The notes: a model not told the origin generated them from the letters alone. A DNA stretch of 64,000 nucleotides from Brucella cytisi (GCA_012103075.1 JAAVLQ010000003.1:496001-560000), one strand, 5' to 3'. Shown: positions 19,801 to 31,551, counted from the stretch's first letter. Translations and numbers: made by a program.

Positions 19801-22800
19801 TCCCTGTATAATGGCAGCGATCAGGGGCAATCTGCCGCCGGACAATCGACATTCGCCACCGTCGACCAATCCAGCGGTCCGCCAATCGCTATCCGCCTGC
19901 ACCGCTACCAGAACTACAGCGTGGACGGGCCGGTCACCCATTATACAGTCTCCGGGGCAACATTGATGACGCAATGGGCGATATAAGCCACGTGGCTTAT
20001 ATCTGTTTCCCTGACAGTGCCATTTGCAGCTCGACGGGCGATGACGTCAGCTTTCACCAGACCATCACCTATCCCGGCACATCGGATCCGGACGTGACCC
20101 CTTTCGGTAGTGTTGAAACCCTGTATCTCAATACCACCAACGGTGTTTATCAGGCCGATTACTTCGACCTGCTCGAAGGTCAGCAGATCGCTCAGATCAC
20201 CCGCGATGCTTCGGATCAGATTGTTTCGTCAACCAAAACCCGTTGGCAGGTCGTAAACACTGTGGGGTCGGATCCGATTACCGGTGCTCAAGTGCCGCTA
20301 CGCGGCGGCTGGGCGCGAACGGTGGAACAGTCGGAGACCTCCGACTGTGTCACGAAGACCACTGTCATGATTTATGAAACCGAGGCGCAACCCTGCAGTC
20401 TAAACGGAACGGCGCTGTGCGCCCTTTCATCAATTGAATGGCGCAGGGGAAACGGAAGTCTTTGCCCAGACCCAGACACCAGCCTTGCTGCCTTTCCCTA
20501 TCCTCTGGGCGCAACATGCGATACATGACGATGCCTTGACCGTGGATTACTGCATGCCGATGGACGACGGCACCCCACTCTGGGAGCAGTCCACGGTAAC
20601 CAGCGCCAAAGCCCGTTTATGGTCCTCGATACCTTCGGCACTGGGGTCGGATGTAATGACTGGCGTTGAATCATCCCGCTATGATCTGGTCAACGGCACC
20701 AATCCCGCTTTCCCCTTCAACAACCCCGACCTTGCCGCGGATCAAGGTTGGCTTCTCGCACACCGATTTACAAATTTTACACCCGGTCCCAGCCCAGCCA
20801 GGGAGGTCAACGCGCTGGGAGTGCCCTCAGCGATCCTGCACGGAGCTAACGGGCTCGGTGTCGTGGCACACGCCAAGGATACGACCATCACCGGGATGGT
20901 AGCCACGTTCTTTCAGGCGTGGGAGCAGCTTGACCGGCTGACGACGGATGGCAGTTTCGATCCCGATTGCTGTTTCACCGGCACACAAGCACTACGGCTT
21001 GGCGTGGGGCAATCCGTGAAAACCACTCTGACCCCCGACCGGGCACAGCGCTATGTGGCAGCCCTGCGATATCGCAGCGCCGCAGGCTGCGTAGCAATTG
21101 TATTTGGCGGGGTGGAGGTGAAACTGGACGCCACCGGCGACAGCTGGTCATATCGTACCCTCCCACTGGATGCTCCGGCTGAAACCCTGACCCTGTCAGT
21201 TACCGCCATTGATGGTGATGTCTGGATCGACGCACTCTTTGCTGTACCGTTGGCCAGCCAGCCCAGCTACCAGCTACAAGACCCCGACAGCCTCGTCGAA
21301 ACCACCTATATGGATGGTGGCGGACGCTGCCAGCGTATGCTGCTGAGCCCCGCGGGGAGACACGATCGGCTGCCAGTCACCCGACGGCCACCTGCACGAT
21401 CTGCGGATCAAGGGCTATGGTCGTGCCGTGTCCGCCAACGACAGCCTCGACGCCTCATGCCCCAATTCAACGCTCGCGCTCCAGTTCGCCGCCGGAGGCA
21501 GTGTCGACGAATTCCGCGATGGCGGTAACTGGTCTGAACGCTGGACGGCAACGGGCAGCAGTACCGTATCAAAAGGCATCCTGACCCTGACGGCGGGAAG
21601 CAGTCTCAACGCAACTGATCGACGTTTCTCCGAACCGGAAGATTCCGAACAGACCACCACCGCCTCGATCGAGATTCAATATGGCAGCGCGCTCGATTTC
21701 TCTGTCAGCTTCGACGGATTGACAGTCTCATGGTCTACGATGGGGCTTACCGCAGATAAAGGAACCCTCATGGCCGCGCCGGCCACCTGCCCCCGGCACT
21801 GGGTGTTTGTACGCAGCCGGGGCGCGACATTGTTTTATGCCGATGGTCAACTGCTGGTCTCCCTGGACAGCACCGGGCACCGCACCCTGTCTATCAAACC
21901 AACGCATCGCTGGCTCTGCGGCGCCTGAGCACGGGCTATGACGTACGTCTGGGAGTTACGTTCGCCGATGGTGCCGGGCGCTCACGGCAGGCGCAACAGC
22001 TCTGGGGTCTCGACAGTATCGTGGTCGACAGCCTTCGCGACACCACCAACCGACAGATCGCGACCACAAAACCCTGCCCCGGCGCTTTTGGTAGTGGCGC
22101 AGCCCCTGCCGCCCATGGCCTACCGGCCCGGCACAGTGAACCGCTCCGATTTCCATGCCAGTTGGGAAAGTACCGGGCGGATGACCGGCGATGTCGCTGA
22201 TTATTATTCAGGCCGGACGTGGCGTGGCCTCACTCCGTCAAATGACGGCGGATATCCCTATTACGGCATTCGGTATGAGGCGTCTGCGCGCGCGCAAAAG
22301 ATAGAGATGAGCAGTCACGGTACCCGCCACGCGGCAGACCTGACGGTGCCCGCGCTGGACAGGCAGACGTTGAAACTCAGCAGCAGCGCCACGGCAGAGC
22401 CCGCCTCCGATGCCGGTGAAGGACCACCCTATCACCTTGATGATTCCATTTCCGCCAGTGGCTTGTCCTACAGCAAGGCGACAAGCAAGCTGGGTAAGAT
22501 TATATCGCTGACCGTTGGAACGGCCACGGGCAATACGCTCATGCAATCCAGCGTGGACCGAAACTATACCAACCTTGCAGGACCACGGACCAGCACTACA
22601 GTAAAGTTACCTCGCAGCCATGGCAATGAGACCACCCCCGCGGAATCTGGCTTTGAGCGGATTCAGCTTCAAGACGGTAAGCGCCAGACCCTATCCTATA
22701 CCGAACCCAACTGCGGTGAAACCCGGGTTGTACTGAACAGCACTGGCGCGATCCGCTTTGTCCTGCCGCGCAACGGCGAGGATGAAGCGTTCTGCCTTTA

Positions 22801-25132
22801 CAAGACATACGACCGTTGCGGACGCCAGATCGAAGAGGGTACACTGGAAGGAATTTGGGATATCGCTACCCTTGCCCCCCCATGCCGACGACCCGCACTG
22901 GCCCAACCCCGAAACCGACAGTTTTGCCGTTCGCGCAGCCGGACAACCTTTGACGGAGATGGTAGCGACCCGTTGCAGATTGGCCAAAAGATCACCATGT
23001 CGCGGGTCACTCGTGATCCTGAAGGCTTAGCTGCCCCAGTTACAGTAACTGACTGTTACAGCTATGACATTCGGAACCAGATTGCTTCTGCTCATCGCCA
23101 CGTCACCGCCGGGACCGATGCCGAAGCGATGCTTCGTTACACCTACAACACGCTGGATCAGGTGGTGTCGATCTGCCTGCCGGACGATGCCCCGATCCCC
23201 GAGCTGGTCTACGGTTATACCGATCAGGGCCAGACCAAAACAATCAGGAACGGTGCGACCGGTGAGCTGCTGGCCAGCTACGTCTATGGACCTGATGCCA
23301 AGATGATTTTGCAGCAGATCCACGGCAACCATACGGACGCGAACACTGACCTACACTCCCCGATGAACGTCCGCTGTGTCTGGAAGCCAGCATGGGCGAC
23401 AGCTGTCCCGGCTGCGTCTGGATTACACATATACGAATGACGGGCTGGTCCAGAGCCGGACCGTCGATCTGAATAATGCGCAAGTTGCGGATCAGTTCAG
23501 CTATGACGACGTGCGTGCTCTAACCACCGTTTCCGGCACGAACGAGGCCAGCTATGGCCCACCCGACCTGAATGGTAACCTGTCCGGGCTGACCGAAGGC
23601 GGTGTAATCTCGACCTTCACGCTCAATCCCGGCACCGACCAGATCGCGACTGTTATCACAGGTGACACACCCGTCGTTCCTTGTACGTGGAACGCCCACG
23701 GAAACATGTTGTCGGGCAACGGGCGCAACTATACATATGACCGCGCCAGCGGCTGGGACCACACGCGTCACTCAAGGCGACGCAGTGCTGAACCTCGCCT
23801 ATGGGGGATTGACAGACCGCGCCATGAAATCAGGGAGTAATGGCGAGATCTTCTATTTCCGGGTGCGGGCACCGCGCCCTTGCTGCGCAAGACCCCGGCG
23901 GGGTGGGACATGCTGGTTTCAGGGCCGGGCTCGATGGTCGCCTTCGCCACCGCCGACGAAAGGTTTGCCCTCGTCACCGATGTGCAGAACAGCCTGCTAT
24001 TGGCAACAAGCGATGTCGGTGCTGTTGTGGAGCAGACCATGTTGTACCGCGCCTTCGGTAGCGTCAACCCGGATCTCTCCTCGGCGGAGTGGCCTGTGCC
24101 CTATATGTTCCGGGGACAGGAGTGGGATGGTGAGATCGGGCTCTACAATTTCAACGCCCGGCTTTATGATCCAGCATTGGCTCGTTTCCATGCCATGGAC
24201 CCCGCACTCCAGTTCACCTCGCCTTACGTGTTCGAAGCCAACTCCCCTGTCAATCAGACCGACCCCACCGGACAGATGTCCCGGGGCGCACAGGTCGCCA
24301 TAGGCGCGGCCTCTATCGGTCTCGCTCTGGGTGGGATCGCATTGACCATGGCTACGGTCGGTTTCGGGTCTGCCGTTGCAGCCGGTATGGAGGCCGCTGC
24401 CGCTGGCGAAGCCATGCTCGAAGAAAGCGTCGAACTAGGCGTTGCAAAGGGCCTTGAACAGGCCGGAACCACACTCGCAAAGAATGCAGGTCGCCCGGCG
24501 ACGGGCGCCTCGGACACAGTAGAGCAAGGTGTCGAGGCACGCTCAACAATCGCCGGGTTGAAAGGCTGGGCGCTTAAAACCACACAGCTCTCTACAATAC
24601 CGCCAGAACCGTGAGCGGCATTCCTATTGGAACAGGTTCCGGCGGTGCCCGATACACGTTCACGACCGACAATAAAGACTTCAACATGACTCACTTCGCT
24701 ATTGCCGCTGCTGCCGGCGGTTCAGCATCCGTGATTTCAGGTGTGGTCTTTGCCACTGAGACCTGCTGTCTGAAGAAGCTTTTCAAGCAAGAGGGATTCA
24801 GAAATGCAGTGCAGTTCTTTACCACGCCGATTACAACGGCTGTCCTGTCGGATGTCTCTCAGGTGGCCACCAACCTGATGCTTGACAGGGACTGGTCAAC
24901 GGGATTGATCCGGACCACGTTAACTAGCGGTTTCACCGGTTTTGTCGTCGCCAGCGGTGGCGCTGTTACAAGCGCTATCGGAGCGAGCGCTGGCAAGAAA
25001 AAGAGGGCTTACTGGTTAAACCTTATCGAGACTACCGCGCCCGATCTCTTGCGCACCGAACAAGAATCGCCTGATAGTTCCTTGTCCGCCCGGATGCCGG
25101 TGAGCAACGCTGCACTGAATCGAGACCAGTAG
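16876..25132 (+). CDS. Giant RHS/YD-repeat protein, TcB/TcC-like (many frameshifts)
   Basis: About 2,750 codons, repeatedly frameshifted, starting after an AAGGA site. The N-terminus (ASSVNLFKGDVDLNHQLVNL, then EAPTGILGLGWGLPLSLITLD) resembles SpvB/TcB-type starts of RHS proteins. A beta-propeller-like central part follows, rich in W/Y motifs (about 18360-19200). Next come possible carbohydrate-binding-like beta domains (20980-21290, 21500-21930) and YD-type repeats (23060-23700: LRYTYNTLDQVVSICLPDD, YGYTDQGQTKTIRNG). The RHS core is at 24090-24280 (FRGQEWDGEIGLYNFNARLY, DPALARF, then DPTGQM at 24261-24278, the usual autocleavage region). The C-terminal part after the core holds hydrophobic helices (VAIGAASIGLALGGIALTMA; FAIAAAAGGSASVISGVVF) and ends KKKRAYWLNLIETT.... 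RHS proteins form a shell around a cleaved toxic C-terminus. No TcA partner and no immunity gene are visible. Confidence 0.82.
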
Positions 25133-25679
25133 CGCCGTCAACCGGTACCATCATAGTCTTCGCACAGGAGAAACGCTCCCCGCTTAATGGGGTTCACGGG
25201 TTGCCTTATGCCGGCTGAAATCGTGCCGGTGCTTAAGTGATCTGCATATGGATCTAATATTCACGGCCATTTGGGAATCCGGCTTCCCAACACCAACCAA
25301 ACCGGAACTTGTTGCGGATGAAGTTCAGGAAAAGTTCCTGCGCTGACAATTTCCCCGATCGATAGTCATACGTGGAAAAGTCTGCACTGGATAACGCTCA
25401 ATAACGCGATGTCGACTACATCAGGGCCCTTTTTGAAAAAAACACATCAGGGAAAGTTCAAACATAAAAGGCCTTCGATGAAACTATTGTCCAACCCGGC
25501 AATCAGTTCCAAGGAAAAAAAACTAATGACATTCCAGCCCGATTGTCGAATTTTCCATTGTTAATACGCCAGAAATGAGATTAACTTCAATCATTGAACC
25601 CATTTTCAGGGCAAAATGGCCTCTCTCACGATGGATATTCCCAGTATTATAATAATAATTATATAATATAGTTTAAAAA
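25133..25679. other. Gene-free stretch after the RHS gene
   Basis: About 550 bp that becomes strongly AT-rich towards 25640-25690. I find no open frame with good support and no immunity-like small gene. A weak CCCC/GGGG hairpin near 25177-25192 could mark the end of the RHS transcript. Confidence 0.5.
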
Positions 25680-27093
25680 TTATAATGTGCTCAAGTAATA
25701 TTCTGATCGCGGCCCTATATTCTGCGGTATAGCCTCATTCCAGCGGTTGGTAGCGGAAAGAAATGCGGCGAACGCAGCAGTTATGTCTTTATCCGGGGAT
25801 TAAGTATTAACGCACGCCGGCCTGCTGCCATGGCCGCATCCAACTTTTCCGCATGGAATAGCGATTCCATCTCCGCCCGGGCACTTGCGGCCGAGCGGTG
25901 CCAGCTGCACTGCAGTATCAGCGAGCTTAAGAGTACGTTCAGGTACCCGGGCATCGTGCTTGGAAGACGATTTCGCCAACAAAACCGGGGAGAGAGCCGA
26001 ATACACATCGGCATTATTGGGCTGCGCTCGCAGCGAACGCTCCAGACAAATTCTCGAAGCTTCCAGTTTTTGTTGGGTGGGCGACCGCACTGCGTGATAA
26101 GCTCTTAGAACACAACCGTGACCAAGTGTCGGCGACTTGTATTCCCGGCGCAGTTCGGAATTGCTAATGGCACCATTGGTTCCCGCTATTTGATATGCGA
26201 GAAGCCCGACCAAATCATCTGAGCTGTCTAGCCCGCCCGGGTTACTGTCCAGTTGGGAGACCAGTATTTCCTTGTTCGACTGATTGCTTACTTGCCACCA
26301 CAGTGCTGGTTGAGGCGCATCTGGCCGGTAATCAATTTCGATGTAGTAGGCATTTGACTGCCAGTTATATGCTGCCCGTTGTGATGGCTCAGGCAGACCG
26401 CTCTCACCGCTACTCGTTAGAAGATTGATGGTACGAAACCGAGCGAGTGCAATCACCAGTTTTTCCGCCAGTTCCCGGGCCGCCTGATTACTTTTGCCAT
26501 CAACAGTCACAGCCAATATCGCGCCGGGCCTTTCGGAAATGACTACTTTCTGGGTGAGGGGTATTTTTATCAAAAAGAGTGCGACCAAAAGCAGACATAC
26601 TGCGCAGGCAACGTTGGCGATCCCGAAAATCCCGGAGCGCGTGTCCGAGAACGGTATTGAAGATCGCAATGAATGAGTGTGCCGGAACCTGAATTTACTC
26701 TTTGAAACGGGATGCGACCCGACCTCGGGAAGTGGAGCTTGCCGCAAAACCGCCGGCACATACCCTCCCTTCGGCAAATCAATCCGCAAGGTGTGATCAC
26801 GACCGTAAAGCTCATAATAATGAACAAGTGAGGTCCGAAGACGTGTGGCTTCGATGCGGACGATGGGGTCCAAAGTAGGATCGAAATCCGTAGATCTCCC
26901 AAACACATCAACGGCAATAGAGTAAGCTTTTAATCTGGTTGGCGGAACCGTCGAAAAGCCTTTCCATGACATACCGGAGGAAACGCTTGTTCCTGTTCGA
27001 AGCACGAAACCTTTGATCAGCCAAAAGCTTCTCCAGCTCAAGCATCGCTTCTTCCACGCCAACGACCTGTTCGTACGTCCTGAATTCGTTCAT
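25680..27093 (-). CDS. ToxR-like membrane TPR regulator, copy A (frameshifted)
   Basis: Starts at MNEFRTYEQ. The N-terminal domain of about 110 residues has LLADQRFRASNRNKRFLRYV, then KAYSIAVDVFGRSTDFDP, DPIVRIEATRLRTSLVHYYE and LRIDLPKGGYVP. It looks like a winged-helix-type DNA-binding domain, and the same pattern occurs in copies B and C here. A single membrane segment (IFGIANVACAVCLLLVALFLI, about 26590-26650) is followed by a periplasmic part with TPR-like helices (CLERSLRAQPNNADVYSALSP). Frameshifts lie near 26930, near 25990 and near 25795 (a CCCC run, after which NRWNEAI restores homology). The C-terminus then ends early compared with copy C. This architecture suits a CadC/ToxR-style sensor that senses outside and binds DNA inside. 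It is divergent from the LytS kinase gene. Confidence 0.68.
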
Positions 27094-27420
27094 CTTGTCC
27101 AAGCCACTAATCCCCTCCGGTCGGTTTACGCTTGATTTTAAACAAAGCGTCATCGCTGCGCGTTCAGTGAAACTTCATTGTAATAGTAAGAATTAGTGAT
27201 CCTGTGGCGGATGTATTTGATATACTTCCTCCATTCGGATTGTGTCTTAAACAATTACATGCTAAAAATAGAATGTTACGCTCTATTCGATGAATAGGTC
27301 GCTAAATTCGGTGAACTTGCTATCGTCCGATGGCTGCTGGGGATCAATGAACAGCGGCGATGAACAAGCTTTACTGAACACGCCATACTCAAATGCGGAT
27401 TATGGAGTGAAGAACAGTCC
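27094..27420. promoter_or_regulatory. Divergent promoter region between TPR regulator A and the LytS kinase
   Basis: About 330 bp between two divergent starts, AT-rich at 27180-27280. It must hold both promoters. I see no clear operator palindrome. Confidence 0.5.
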
Positions 27421-28486
27421 ATGGCACGAAATAACGGTCGGTTCCGGTACGTCGCTTTCACAGGCATTAGGGTCATTTTGGCGAGCGCAAACTGCGGGCT
27501 GGCTCTTTTTGCGCTATTCGGTTTTGTCAGCAGAATACTTGCATTTGATGATCTGAAACTGGCGATTGTACTGACCTTAAGTCTTGATACTGCAGGCTTT
27601 CTCCTGACAGCTTTTGCGCATCGGTTTTTCGCGATAGGATCCGCCATCAGGTCAGTCTCTCGATCGTCATTACAGCAATGGCACTTTCAGTTGTTGCTGG
27701 TGCTTTGCAAATGCTTGTTGCCGAAATGGTAAGAAACATTGTTCACCCGGCAACCACTGGTGAATTTGTAATCGGAACGTTCACTGTATCCTTCGTATAC
27801 TATACGCTCATATTCATGGGATGGTCGTTGGCATACCTCTGGATTAACGCGGAAGCAAACGCACTAAAGACACAAATACAGAACAGTCAGGCGCAGAAAG
27901 CGGCCTTGCACGCTGAGCTAAGTCAATTACGTTCTCAGCTGGACTCGCACTTCTTGTTTAATGCACTCAATACAGTCGCAATGGAAATACCCGAGAATAA
28001 GCACACAGCTTTAGAAATGACCAATCGAGTGGCAGCTTATCTGCGCTATTTTGAACATCACGATCAGCGGGTATGTTCGCTTATGGAAGAGATACGCGCA
28101 GTTCAAAACTATTTGCGCATTCAGGAAATCCGGTTCGAAAACCAGATTGAATGCGCATATGATGTAGCACCGGAAGCCCGGCTTTTCCTTGTTCCACACC
28201 TCATCGTACAGCCACTTGTCGAGAACGCGGTAAAACATGGGCTGACATCACCGGGCCAACTCGCAATAAAACTGCGGGCAACCGGCAACCGTAATGAGCT
28301 CACAATTGTAATTCGTAATTCTGGAAGGCTTGTGAACAAGAGCCACGATCGTCCGACAATCGGACTGTCGAATATGCGTCGTAGGCTCGAATTACACTAT
28401 CCCGGCAATCACGATTTCTCGCTGTTCGTGTCGGGGAGGAAGTGGTAGCCCGTTTGAACCTGAGGGGACGACCATGCTTCGTTTGA
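27421..28486 (+). CDS. LytS-type sensor histidine kinase (frameshifted)
   Basis: About 355 residues. Hydrophobic N-terminal membrane segments (VILASANCGLALFALFGFVS; LAIVLTLSLDTAGFLLTAFA; FVYYTLIFMGWSLAYLWINA) are followed by a coiled linker and the His_kinase domain of the LytS/YpdA type. The phospho-acceptor stretch is QLDSHFLFNALNTVA (about 27940-27985), and the ATPase part has VPHLIVQPLVENAVKHG. One frameshift lies near 27660, where the frame changes from SVSR to IVITAMALS. Another is in a GGGG run near 28436; repairing it extends the protein through EEVVARLNLRGRPCFV to a TGA at 28484-28486. That stop overlaps the start of the response regulator, so the two are translationally coupled. Confidence 0.85.
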
Positions 28487-29192
28487 TGATCATAGATGAC
28501 GAACCTCGCGCCCTTAGGGGTCTGAAGCGTCTCATCAGCCAGAACGACGACGTTGAGGTGGTGGGAGAGGCAGGGTTACTTTCGCAAGCTTTCCCATTAA
28601 TCGAGCAATTGCAACCCGATGCGATTTTCCTTGATGTAGAACTGAAGGATGGACGGGGTTTTGACCTTATTGAAAACATGGAGTTTCCTCCACCAGTGGT
28701 CTTCGTCACCGCACATAGCAATTACGCCACCAGAGCATTTGACATATCGGCTGTCGATTATCTGCTCAAACCAGTCGTGGAAGAAAGACTGGCTAAATCC
28801 CTCGACCGGCTGCGCCGGTTAAAGGAACGCACGAGCGCAGAAGCGCTTGATAACCAGCGCCTGCTCCTTAAAATGCCAAGACGGTCGGTAGCTCTTCCAA
28901 AAGATGAGATTGCTTTACTTTCTGCAGAAGGAGATTTCACCCGAATTTTCACTTCTGACGGGCAGAACTATTTCTTGTGCCGCTTGCTTGGCAGCTTTGA
29001 AAAGGAAGTATCCGATCCTCCATTTATCCGTATCAGCCGTTCATTAATTATCAACGTGAGGCATATTGAAAGGATCGATACGACTACGGACGGAAGTCGT
29101 GTGTATACTTCAATGGGCGGGTGGAGCCAATTGAATTGGGTCGTATACCCGCACGGCGGCTCTTGCAGCGGCTATCTCACGGAAAAACCTAG
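28474..29192 (+). CDS. LytTR-family response regulator (frameshifted near the end)
   Basis: About 240 residues. The receiver domain has the acidic pocket (LMIIDDEPRA), the phospho-acceptor Asp in DAIFLDVELKDG and the conserved Lys in VDYLLKPV. The C-terminal LytTR DNA-binding domain is marked by IALLSAEGDFTRIFTSDGQNYF and FIRISRSLIINVRHIERI. A frameshift near 29118 in GGCGGG turns the natural end (VEPIELGRIPARRLLQRLSHGKT, stop at 29190-29192) into an unrelated tail. It pairs with the overlapping kinase gene. The target promoters are not evident, but the neighbouring TPR regulator and sulfatase are candidates. Confidence 0.88.
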
Positions 29193-29208
29193 GGCCTGCC
29201 GCGCTCAC

Positions 29209-29591
29209 TTAAAAAAAGACGATACTGTATAAGAAAAACAGCCCATCTACGATGACGGCGGGAAAATAGCCCATGATCCACGGCTCATCCGGGTTTGTCA
29301 CAAACAGATAGACAATAAAGCCTTTTTTCGGCCCCGCTGAGTAACATGGTTTCGAAACGCAACCATGGTCGAAAAGAGGACGCAATCATTAAAACACCCA
29401 CGCAGAAAATCACGAAAGCCCAATGACGCGCAAGGCGGGGCGCTGGAAGCCGTGAAATCAACCACTCCTCCGAACAGGGGCGTGATCGTCTCTATATTCA
29501 ATGCGATTGGCAAAGTACCACAAGTTACGAGGCCGAAGATAATGAGAACCCATTTGAAAGTGTGGTCTATGAAAAGGTTAATCGTCCGCAT
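29209..29591 (-). CDS. Small polytopic membrane protein downstream of sulfatase 1 (frameshifted)
   Basis: About 127 residues, start at the ATG preceded by GGAGG. Repaired, it has three or four hydrophobic segments: FKWVLIIFGLVTCGTLPIAL, HWAFVIFCVGVLMIASSF, and GYFPAVIVDGLFFLYSIVFF at the C-terminus. The breaks are near 29425-29440 and in the AAAAAA/TTTTTT run near 29325. It sits 80 bp after the sulfatase stop on the same strand and is probably in its operon. It converges with the LytTR gene, leaving 16 bp between the two stops. The family is not recognised. Confidence 0.55.
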
Positions 29592-29669
29592 GTGCCCCTC
29601 CAAATCTCGTCACTGATCGGGTTTGAAGCCGGCAGCCTCAGCCGCCAGCCCGGTTCCTGACGTGAGCTC

Positions 29670-31271
29670 CTACCGTGAAACTCCTGCTTGTGCTGCGGCA
29701 ATCTGGGCCTTGATGGCATCTAGATTAAAGCCGGCACCGCGTTGCATTGGGGAAACTCTATAGCCGATCTGGCGGGGCTTCGACTTGCGCCTGCACGAAA
29801 ACAAAGCGCCAGAACTCATACCTAAACCATTCAAAGTACTGCAATGATCCCTCACTGGTGCCCTTGTTTGGCCAGCCGGCCCGTTCAAAAGGATCAAGGC
29901 GCAAATTTGTCAGATAGGGAACAGAAACAGATATCTTTCCACCAAGCCATCCTTCCGGCTGATCAATAAAGCGGAACTTGAAGTCCCCGATCCGAACAGC
30001 CCCCAGACGATCTTCGCCGAAATACCAGACTTCCTCGCGGTTTGACGGCCCCTTGCCAGTGATCATGTTCAATTGATTATAACCATCAAGATGGTTCTTA
30101 TAGGTTTTACCTGCGACTTCCTTTCCGTTTTTCAGTTCCTCGACGAGGTCAGGATTGCCTGCGGCAGCTGCAAAGGTAGGTAACCAATCAAGACCCGACA
30201 TAACGCCGTTTTGAACTGTTCCCGCAGGGATTTTGCCCCGCCATCTCACAATAGCCGGCACGCGAAAACCGCCCTCCATGACAGTTCCTTTACTTTGGGA
30301 AAAGGTGTAATGCCACCATCTGGCCGGTGAACATTTCGGTACCATTGTCTGTCGTAAACAAAACAATCGTATTGTCAGCTTCGCCGGTTTCTTCCAGCTT
30401 CCCGATCACAGAGCCTACAATGTCGTCAAGCTGAGCCATCCCTGCTTCCTGTATTGACCAGCCGTTCTCCGAGTTACGCAAACCTTCATATTTTGGGGAA
30501 AGATGCGTGGCGATATGCATGCGGGTGGGATTGAGCCACAATAGAAAGGGCTTATCCTGCGACCGGGCTGAATCGATAAACTTCAGAGATTTTTCGAGAA
30601 TCTCGTCATCGACCGTCTCCATGCGATCAGCACACAACTCGCCCGCATCCTCGATCCGTTGCTTCCCGACCTTGCCCCATCTTGGTTCTTCAGTCGGATC
30701 GTTTGAATCTGTTGCCCAGCTATGGATCATATTCCGGGGACCAATCGACGGCCTGAGATCGGCTGGATATGTCGGCTGGCAGGGGTCTTCCATAGCATCA
30801 AGATGATAGAGATAGCCAAAGAACTCATCGAAGCCATGTACAGTGGGCAGATAGGCGTTAAGATCCCCAGATGATTTTTGCCAAACTGACCCGTGACATA
30901 GCCAACGTCTTTTAGCACCGTTGCCAGTGTAACCGCTTCAGCAGGAAGTCCCGCAGATGCTCCCGCTTGCCCGACCGTGGTCATTCCGGTGCGGATTGGT
31001 AATTCACCCGTTATGAATGCGGCACGGCCTGCCGTGCAGCTAGCTTCCGCATAATAATCAGTAAAAGCATTCCTTCCTTGGCCAGTTTATCGATGTTCGG
31101 GGTTTCACCCGTCATCATTCCGCGATGGTAAGCGCCTATATTCCACATGCCAATATCGTCGCCCATAATCACAACGATGTTGGGTTTGTTTTCCAACGCA
31201 ACCGCGGGAACAGCAGCCGTCATAATCACTGCTGATGATAAAGTGATCCAGAGTTTCCCGGCTATACCCAT
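29670..31271 (-). CDS. Sulfatase 1, secreted, CTAGR-type (frameshifted)
   Basis: About 535 residues, start MGIAGKLWIT after a GAGGAAG site. A Sec signal peptide ends near AVALENKPN. The alkaline-phosphatase/sulfatase fold shows PNIVVIMGDDIG (metal-binding Asp pair), the nucleophile region S-C-T-A-G-R at 31024-31038 in a shifted frame, and GQFGKNHLGD. VHGFDEFFGYLYHLDA is seen across a break, followed by PFLLWLNPTRMH and LFTTDNGTEM. Breaks fall near 31065, 30855, 30325 and 29755. The Cys is the residue normally oxidised to formylglycine. The two sulfatases here resemble each other throughout. A periplasmic or secreted sulfate-ester hydrolase is expected; the substrate cannot be told. Confidence 0.85.
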
Positions 31272-31403
31272 TGCCGCTTCCTCACCGTCCTGACTGTCCA
31301 AATGATCGACAGCCTGCACCTTGTTTGTTTGCATCCGCGCACGACACGTTCGTCCGACGTGTCTGTACGCATTCAGCATCTCAACTTGAGACCGGGTGGG
31401 GAG

Positions 31404-31551
31404 TACTTAACTGTAACAATTATCGCTGCTGGCCGCTTTCATCGGCATTCCAGTTCGACTTCCAATGAGCCACAAATTATACACATAGCCGAAAACAGCC
31501 GTCATTCAGGCTGCTGGGTAACGATGATACAGCAGATGTTACAGTTAAGTA
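31404..31551. promoter_or_regulatory. 15-bp perfect inverted repeat flanking a 118-bp spacer, upstream of sulfatase 1
   Basis: TACTTAACTGTAACA at 31404-31418 and its exact reverse complement at 31537-31551. It lies in the otherwise gene-free 500 bp (31272-31770) between the sulfatase start and the HEPN remnant. The arms could be paired operator sites or the ends of a small mobile or MITE-like element. No transposase or target duplication is seen. Confidence 0.6.

Noticed and set aside
25133..25679. Hidden immunity gene behind the RHS protein
   Set aside because: No frame of reasonable length with a start and ribosome site was found on either strand.
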